A stretch of 49,588 bases of DNA, taken from assembly GCA_944349515.1 (NCBI GenBank), contig CALVNE010000005.1:1-49588 (forward strand), written 5' to 3'. Shown one piece after another: positions 49,139-49,588 of this stretch. The stretch's first letter is position 1. Every line of letters starts with the position of its first letter. Under the pieces are notes generated by a model that was not told the origin of the DNA, did not search any database, and saw only the letters and a program-made list of their open reading frames with translations. The DNA is from an uncultured Clostridia bacterium (lineage in GTDB: Bacteria > Bacillota > Clostridia > Christensenellales > UBA1242). The translations under genes and the position numbers were made by a program.

Positions 49139-49588
49139 GTAAGTTCGGCGTTGAAGAAAAGTGGGTGATTTTAGCATAAGTATATTCCCACTCTAATCAA
49201 AACCTCTTTAAGTCGCGACAAATTGCCAATGAGCGTAGCGAATGCGATTTCGTTTGGTCGCGAGGCAGAGCAAACAAGCGAATGGTAAGACTTTTGGCGA
49301 AAGACAAAAGTTGAAATGAAGCGCAGTTTGTGACGCGGCAGTGAAGGAAAGGCAAAGCCTTTCAGTGAAGGAAAACCTATCGGTTTTCGGTTGTGGTAGA
49401 TTTTAGAGAACAGAAATATAAGCCCTTCCACAAACAAAATTGAAAATTGATTTAGAGTGCGTAAGCGAGGCGTTGAAAGGAAGTGGGTGATTTTAGCATA
49501 AGTATATTCCCACTCTAATCAAAACCTCTTTAAGTCGCGACAAATCGCCAATGAGCGTAGCGAATGCGATTTCGTTTGGTCGCGAGGC
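49139..49588. repeat. Direct repeat, 322-bp period, running off the window
   Basis: The sequence from about 49118 (AAAATCGAAAATTGATTTAG) to 49265 recurs at about 49439-49588. GTGGGTGATTTTAGCATAAG starts at 49161 and 49483, an offset of 322 bases, and the second copy is cut by the window end. Between the copies lie hairpins AAAGGC-AAA-GCCTTT and GAAAACC-TATC-GGTTTTC. An 88-codon frame on the minus strand (49171-49437) reads through the repeat and has no ribosome binding site or family features; it is not called as a gene. More copies may follow. Confidence 0.8.

Noticed and set aside
49171-49437. 88-codon minus-strand frame at the window end
   Set aside because: It spans the 322-bp repeat and its hairpins, has no ribosome binding site, and its SASRPNEIAFATLIGNLSRL stretch is repeat translation, not a known protein.

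Overview
This window is a 49.6-kb stretch of an AT-rich, low-GC Gram-positive chromosome, most likely an endospore-forming or spore-derived Clostridia-like member of the Bacillota. The evidence is a SpoVAC homologue, a T-box leader in front of pheST, an argR-recN pair, a DUF1292 protein after ruvX, an infC-rpmI-rplT operon behind an attenuator-type leader, and purine-rich AGGAGG ribosome binding sites. No rRNA, CRISPR array, integrase or transposase was seen.

Layout. 1-3.6 kb: a palindromic repeat, a secreted protein of unknown function, a YkvI-like membrane transporter, and an aliphatic-sulfonate/nitrate/taurine-type ABC permease plus ATPase with no binding protein. 3.67-11.17 kb: a compact, fully open phage-derived head cassette on the + strand. 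It holds a terminase-small-subunit-like fragment, a Cys-rich protein, a P22-like portal, a scaffold, a major capsid protein, two connector-region proteins, a large beta-propeller-like head-closure candidate and two holin-like proteins. The large terminase, tail, endolysin, integrase and repressor are absent. 11.5-15.6 kb: a small membrane protein, polA, ruvX and a DUF1292 gene. 15.76-16.15 kb: an orphan, promoter- and terminator-bounded small RNA candidate and a tRNA-Leu on the opposite strand. 16.2-23.8 kb: surface and spore functions, namely a truncated XRE regulator, a large membrane-anchored subtilase, LemA, an Asn/Gly/Tyr-rich lipoprotein, SpoVAC and a 49-residue Cys/Lys-rich peptide. 24-34 kb: an RluA-type pseudouridine synthase, T-box-pheS-pheT, cysteine desulfurase-thiI, and argR-recN. 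34.1-35.2 kb: an AT-rich islet with a lone JAMM-type metallopeptidase. 35.2-43.96 kb: ruvC-ruvA-ruvB-queA-tgt, then tig-clpP-clpX. 44.3-47.1 kb: infC-rpmI-rplT-rRNA methyltransferase-yebC. 47.4-49 kb: a ComM/YifB ATPase, followed by repetitive DNA to the end of the window.

How the genes work together. The housekeeping genes form clear blocks: recombination and repair (polA, ruvX, recN, ruvABC), tRNA modification (thiI with its sulfur donor desulfurase, queA-tgt, RluA), translation (pheST, infC-L35-L20) and proteolysis or folding (tig-clpPX).

The two most notable points are (i) the terminase-less capsid cassette, which may be a domesticated or satellite-like capsid locus or a slowly decaying prophage, and (ii) several families of palindromic, structured repeats placed directly after stop codons (pheS, ruvB, queA, clpX, comM). 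One family carries compensatory base changes between its two copies. All functional statements come from reading the sequence and recalling protein families; no database search was run.
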